Of a stretch of 64,000 nucleotides of DNA, positions 60,044-64,000 are shown one piece after another. A program made the position numbers and the translations under genes. Under the pieces are notes generated by a model, which saw only the letters and a list, made by a program, of their open reading frames with translations, searched no databases and was not told the origin of the DNA. Position 1 is the stretch's first letter. Each line of letters opens with the position of its first letter. This DNA is from Janthinobacterium sp. 1_2014MBL_MicDiv (lineage in GTDB: Bacteria; Pseudomonadota; Gammaproteobacteria; Burkholderiales; Burkholderiaceae_D): NCBI RefSeq assembly GCF_001865675.1, contig NZ_CP011319.1, positions 4,030,001 to 4,094,000 of the forward strand. The letters are read 5' to 3'.

Positions 60044-62095
60044 TCAATACGCAGTGAGCGCCTTGGCGAACTTCACGATCCACAGCCGGCTTGGGCGTTC
60101 GCGGTCGTCGCCGCGCGCCACGCGGATGGTGTTGGCCGCATTGCAGCCGGCCGCGCTGCTGGTGACGATGGTGCCGTTGGCATCGACCGTGCACTTGGTC
60201 ACGTCCGCATCCGCCACTTCCACGCCGTTGGCGTCATACACCTTGGTTTTCAGGCCGAAGTCGTTGTCGTTGGCCAGCGCGATGGTGGAGTCGTCGACCA
60301 GGGTCAGGCCTTCGGCCTTTTCCGCCGCCCAGCCGATGGCGTTCAAGTCCAGCAACAGGGTTTTCTTCAGCGGCGTGACGGCCGCCCAGTCGGCGCCATT
60401 GACGGCCACGCCGCCCATGCTGCTCTTCTCGAGGTCCGAGCTGGCGGCATTGTAGGCGGCGGCCGAGATATCGGTGGCGCCCTTCAATTCGACCAGCATC
60501 AGCTTGTTGAATACCTTGCCCGACGGCGCGGCGCCCTGCTCGATGACGAGGAACTTGCCACCGCCCAGCGCCACCATGTCACCCAGCTTGGCGTTGCCCG
60601 TGCGGCCATCCTGGTAGTCGGCCGCGTTAAGCGGATAGGCGAACATCTTGCCGCTGGTGCCCGCCACCGGGTCGAATTCGATCCAGCGCGTGAAGCGGGC
60701 GAAGCGCTCGACCTGCTCGGCCTTTTTCGTCACCGAGTACATGGCCGTGCCGTCCGTCAGGGGGCTTTGCAGGAAGGCGTACAGCTTGTCGTTGCTCGCG
60801 TCGAGCGTCATGCCTTCCATGCCGCGGTTGGCGCGGCGCTTGGCGAACAGCGCCGGCAAGCCCTTGCCCGGTTCATACTTGGCCTGGATCACGCCCGTGG
60901 CCGCGTCGATCTTGATGATGAAGGGGCCGTATTCGTCGGACACCCACAGCGCGTTACGCTTGGCGTCGACGACGATGGACTCCGAATCGAGGCCGCCCGC
61001 ATTGAAGACAGCCTTGCCGCTCGCATCGAACTTCATCGCATCCATGACGGGAATCTCGGCCGAATTGCCGACCGCGCCCACGGGCACGGGCAAGCCCGAG
61101 CTGTTGACGCTGGCCGATACCTTGATCGGCGTTGACGAGGCCAGGACGGCGCCGTTCTTGCCTACCGTGATCACGCCAAACGATGGCGTGAAGCTGGGCG
61201 AGGGGAAGATCTTGCTGCCGATGGTGCCCTTGCCCGATGGATCGGGCACCAGCGGGCCATCGCCGTTCGGGCCGCGGTCCGTCAAGCCATAGAATTCCAG
61301 GTCGCCGTTTGCATTCTTGCCCTTGTAGGCCAGGCCCGAGCCATACGATGGCAGGAAACCGTTCGGGAATTCGCCCTTGATCTTCGCGTTCGCGCCTTCG
61401 TACGGCACGTAGAATTTGTCGGCCGCCTGGATCTGGTAGCGCGTCACCGTCACTTTCACTTCGCCGACGGGATTGGCCTGCGTCAGCGCTTCGTTGACGG
61501 GAGCGCCCACCTTCGAGGCCAGCGTATCTTCGAAATGCTCGCGCACGAGGGCGCGGCGTTCCGCATCGACGCCGCGGGCGGCGAATTTCGCGCCCAGGCC
61601 GGCCAGGTGCCCGGCCAGCGCCGTGTTGAAGACGGCCGGCGCGGCGGCAAAGTCCAGCGTCTTGCCGGCCAGCGCCGCCTTCACTTCGGCCGTGAGCTTG
61701 ATGCCGTTCGACGGATCGCTGTCCTCGTCGAGCAATTGCAGCGCCATCAGGCGGTTGACGACCTTGTCGTCCGCCACATTCGTGCTGGCGGCCAGCGCCA
61801 GCGGCGTGACGACGGCGCCGCACGGCGCCGAGCCGAGGGCCAGGCCGCCCACGCTGAACGCCACCGTGTCACCAGGATTGCAGGTGAATTCGCCCTTGGC
61901 GTTGGTGCTGGCCTTGGCCGCGCTGCCCGCCACGTAATCGAGGCCTTCCACCGCGCCGTCGAGGAACACGCCCGTCTGCGCCACCGGCTTGGCCGGTTCA
62001 TTGTGGCTGTCGCTGCCGCCGCAGGCGGCCAGGGTCAGGCTGGCGGCCAAGGCCAGCAGGGTCAGTTTCGGGGTCGACGTTACAGCAGTGTTCAT
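60044..62095 (-). CDS. Lipoprotein with esterase-like/phytase-like domain
   Basis: The 683-residue protein has a type II signal and lipobox (LTLAACGGS), an N-terminal ~190-residue region with a Cys pair (FTCNPGDTVAFSVGGLALGSAPCG), and a C-terminal phytase-like domain (PF13449 type: LEFYGLTDRGPNGDGP, GLDSESIVVDAKRNALWVSDEYGPFI, RANRGMEGMTLDASNDKLYAFLQSPL, WIEFDPV, NDNDFGL). Such domains are propellers linked to phosphoester hydrolysis, but activity is unproven. It may supply phosphate along with the phosphatase at 301. Confidence 0.85.
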   Translation of the reverse strand: MNTAVTSTPKLTLLALAASLTLAACGGSDSHNEPAKPVAQTGVFLDGAVEGLDYVAGSAAKASTNAKGEFTCNPGDTVAFSVGGLALGSAPCGAVVTPLALAASTNVADDKVVNRLMALQLLDEDSDPSNGIKLTAEVKAALAGKTLDFAAAPAVFNTALAGHLAGLGAKFAARGVDAERRALVREHFEDTLASKVGAPVNEALTQANPVGEVKVTVTRYQIQAADKFYVPYEGANAKIKGEFPNGFLPSYGSGLAYKGKNANGDLEFYGLTDRGPNGDGPLVPDPSGKGTIGSKIFPSPSFTPSFGVITVGKNGAVLASSTPIKVSASVNSSGLPVPVGAVGNSAEIPVMDAMKFDASGKAVFNAGGLDSESIVVDAKRNALWVSDEYGPFIIKIDAATGVIQAKYEPGKGLPALFAKRRANRGMEGMTLDASNDKLYAFLQSPLTDGTAMYSVTKKAEQVERFARFTRWIEFDPVAGTSGKMFAYPLNAADYQDGRTGNAKLGDMVALGGGKFLVIEQGAAPSGKVFNKLMLVELKGATDISAAAYNAASSDLEKSSMGGVAVNGADWAAVTPLKKTLLLDLNAIGWAAEKAEGLTLVDDSTIALANDNDFGLKTKVYDANGVEVADADVTKCTVDANGTIVTSSAAGCNAANTIRVARGDDRERPSRLWIVKFAKALTAY

Positions 62096-62167
62096 GCATT
62101 CCTCGGCTAGGGTGGGGATTCAAGCCGTGGAGAGTAACTGGGCAAAATGACAAGCCGATGACAGCCT

Positions 62168-63097
62168 TCAGGAGGCCTGTGGCGCATCCGCCACGGGTCC
62201 GCCGATGCCGCCGAAGCGGCCATCGGCCTGGCGCCGGAATTGCTTGGGCGTGACGCCCTTCACCTGCAGGAAGCGGCGGTTGAAATTGGCCACGTTCTGG
62301 AAGCCCACGTCGTAGCAGACGTTCGACACGTACTGGTCGGTATCCATCAGCAGCTGGCACGCCTTGTTGATGCGCAAACGGCTGACGAAATCCGTGAAGC
62401 TGTTGCCCGTCGCCTTGCGGAAGAAGCGCGAGAATTTACTCAGCGACATGCCCACCTGCTCGGCGAGCATTTCCGCCGAAATCGGTTCGCGGTAGTTGTC
62501 CGTGATGTAGTTGAGCACCGAATTGACCTTGGCCAGGGTGGCGTCGTCATCGTACGAGCGCAGGGAAGCGCTCGACAGCAACCGGTAGTTGGCCGTGCGC
62601 GCCAGTGTGCTCATCAATTGCACGAATTCCGCGAAGCGCTCGGCGCCGTGCGTGGCGCGGATGCGCGCCAGATGGCGCTGCGCCTCCTGGCCCATGCCGA
62701 AAAACTCCACGCCATAGCTGGAACGCTCGAGCAGCGGCAGCAGCTCGCGCAGTTCGGGGATGACGCGCGCGGCGCCGGCCAGCGGCGCGTGGGCAAACTG
62801 CACGATCATGTCGCGCAGGGCCACGCCGCCTTCCGGCACGACGTTCGAGATCCAGTTATGCGGCAAGCGGGGGCCCGTCAGCACCAAGTGGCCGGGCGAG
62901 AATTCGCCGATATAGTCGCCCACGAACAGGCGTCCGCTGGTGGCGACGATCAGGTGCAGCTCGTACTCCTCGTGGCAGTGCCAGCGCACGCGCGAACTGG
63001 GATAGCCGTGTTCCAGGTAGTTGATGATGCCGTCGTAGCTTTCGCGCTCCAGCTCGGGCGCCTTGCGCTCGCCGTCCTTCTGCCATTGGTGTTCCAT
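62168..63097 (-). CDS. AraC family transcriptional regulator, paralogue 1
   Basis: The 309-residue protein has a cupin sensor domain (RVRWHCHEEYELHLIVATSGRLFVGDYIG, PGHLVLTGPRLPHNW) and two C-terminal helix-turn-helix motifs (ISAEMLAEQVGMSLSKFSRFFRKATG and YVSNVCYDVGFQNVANFNRRF). It probably senses a sugar or related small molecule. The end of the chain (about 25 residues, GGIGGPVADAPQAS) is extra relative to the paralogue just upstream. GAGAG precedes ATG 63097. It follows the second AraC gene by 55 bp. Confidence 0.9.
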   Translation of the reverse strand: MEHQWQKDGERKAPELERESYDGIINYLEHGYPSSRVRWHCHEEYELHLIVATSGRLFVGDYIGEFSPGHLVLTGPRLPHNWISNVVPEGGVALRDMIVQFAHAPLAGAARVIPELRELLPLLERSSYGVEFFGMGQEAQRHLARIRATHGAERFAEFVQLMSTLARTANYRLLSSASLRSYDDDATLAKVNSVLNYITDNYREPISAEMLAEQVGMSLSKFSRFFRKATGNSFTDFVSRLRINKACQLLMDTDQYVSNVCYDVGFQNVANFNRRFLQVKGVTPKQFRRQADGRFGGIGGPVADAPQAS

Positions 63098-63152
63098 GCT
63101 CGTCTCTCTCGGGCTGTCCCCGCCCGTGCCATCCAATGTACCTCAAAAAGCC

Positions 63153-64000
63153 TCACTCGCCAAAACGGCCCAGCGCCTGCTGGCGGAATTCCTTCGGCGT
63201 CATGCCCTTCAACTCCAGGAAGCGCCGGTTGAAGTTGGCCACATTGTTGAAGCCCGCCTCGTAGCAGATGTTGCTGACGTAGCGCTCCGTCTCCATCAGC
63301 AGCTGGCACGCCTTGTTGATGCGCAGGCGGTTGACGAAGTCCGTGAAGCTGTTGCCGGTGGCGCTGCGAAAAAAGCGCGAAAACGTCCGCTCGGGCATGT
63401 CCACCTGCTCGGCCAGCTGTTTCAGCGAGAACTGGCTGCTGTAATTGTGCACGATGAAATTGATGGCGGAACTGATGCGCGCCAGCGCCACGTCGTCGTC
63501 GCTCGACTGCATCGGCACCGTCGACAGCAGCTGGTAGTCGCTGGTCTGCGCCAGCTCGCCCAGCAGGGTCAGGAATTCGATGAAGCGCGGCAGGCCGCTC
63601 GTGTCGCGGATGCGCTGGAAGCGCCGCAGCGACTGCTCGCTGGCGCCGAAGAACTCCACGCCGTGCAGGGCGCGCTGCAGCAGCGGAAAGATACCCTTCA
63701 GTTCGGGGATGGCGGCCGCCATCGAGGCCAGCGGCGGATGGCCGAACTGGATCACCATGTCGCGCAGGGCCACGCCCTCGGGCGGCGTGTCGAGCGAGAC
63801 CCAGTTGTGCGGTACGCGCGGCCCCGTCAGCACCAGGTGGCCAGGCGTGAACTGGCCGATGTAGTCGCCGACGAAGACCTTGCCGCTCGATTCGACGATC
63901 AGGTGCAGCTCGTACTCGTCATGGTAATGCCAGCGCACCAGCGAATTCGGAAAGCCGTGCTCGAGGTAGCGGATGAAGCCGAAACTGCCTTTCGGCTCGA
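63153..64000 (-). CDS. AraC family transcriptional regulator, paralogue 2 (5' end beyond the window)
   Basis: The frame is open to the window edge, encoding FIRYLEHGFPNSLVRWHYHDEYELHL, then the same cupin and double helix-turn-helix layout as the gene downstream (PGHLVLTGPRVPHNWVS, NSFTDFVNRLRINKACQLLM, NVANFNRRFLELKGMTPKEFR). Identity with paralogue 1 is high in the DNA-binding half. The missing N-terminus should be short, by comparison. GTG 63938 is internal, not the start. Confidence 0.9.
   Translation of the reverse strand, partial: EPKGSFGFIRYLEHGFPNSLVRWHYHDEYELHLIVESSGKVFVGDYIGQFTPGHLVLTGPRVPHNWVSLDTPPEGVALRDMVIQFGHPPLASMAAAIPELKGIFPLLQRALHGVEFFGASEQSLRRFQRIRDTSGLPRFIEFLTLLGELAQTSDYQLLSTVPMQSSDDDVALARISSAINFIVHNYSSQFSLKQLAEQVDMPERTFSRFFRSATGNSFTDFVNRLRINKACQLLMETERYVSNICYEAGFNNVANFNRRFLELKGMTPKEFRQQALGRFGE

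Overview
The window is chromosomal DNA of a GC-rich betaproteobacterium. The best fit is Oxalobacteraceae, Janthinobacterium/Massilia-like. This rests on the flhDC-motAB-che order, the DUF3460-scpA-panC order, the divergent apbC/metG pair and the style of the intergenic repeats. It is an inference from gene content, with no database search. No rRNA, tRNA, CRISPR, prophage or intact insertion sequence was found.

Layout. 1-12.1 kb is housekeeping: a partial upstream gene, REP-like repeats, a secreted phosphatase, a DUF4399 protein, apbC (Fe-S carrier) divergent from metG, then GNAT, DUF3460, scpA and panC, two small envelope proteins and two SDR oxidoreductases. 12.1-25.4 kb is one leftward motility and chemotaxis locus, read from right to left: flhD, flhC, a membrane methyltransferase, motA, motB, a CheZ-like gene, cheY, cheA, cheW, an MCP, cheR, cheD, cheB, cheY. 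26-28.2 kb holds kynU-kynA (tryptophan to anthranilate). 28.3-35.4 kb is accessory: a small hydrolase, a MORN/YwqK repeat protein, two tandem LRR-like paralogues, a protein of unknown function and a second hydrolase. 35.4-41.4 kb has htpG with a clear sigma-32 promoter, a MocR regulator divergent from an EamA exporter, and an aminotransferase behind a promoter-terminator unit. 41.7-45.7 kb has a REC-PAS-GGDEF cyclase and a Fur-controlled TonB receptor. 45.7-52.0 kb is a leftward cluster (AGPS-like oxidase, GlpD-like dehydrogenase, small ORF, FGGY kinase) divergent from an AraC regulator. The rest has bdhA, a DUF2071-like gene, an Aer-like PAS chemoreceptor, HxlR/GST, a secreted S9 peptidase, a phytase-like lipoprotein and two tandem AraC paralogues, the last cut by the window edge.

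The most interesting signal is non-coding. Five copies of a ~114-120 bp imperfect palindrome lie at 2652-2771, 10988-11101, 13818-13931, 28172-28285 and 52926-53039. Each begins 1-7 bp after a stop codon, all have the same orientation relative to the gene they follow, and each lies between two genes in the same direction, including cheD and cheB. This looks like a transcribed 3'-UTR/intercistronic element with a preference for stop codons.

Other points: CheD and the CheZ-like protein share a C-terminal G[E/D]IELF tail. CheA carries three GYGFF motifs. A ~106-codon ORF with no ATG/GTG/TTG at its Shine-Dalgarno sits in the same frame as the GlpD-like gene, separated by one TGA and six 11-bp repeats.
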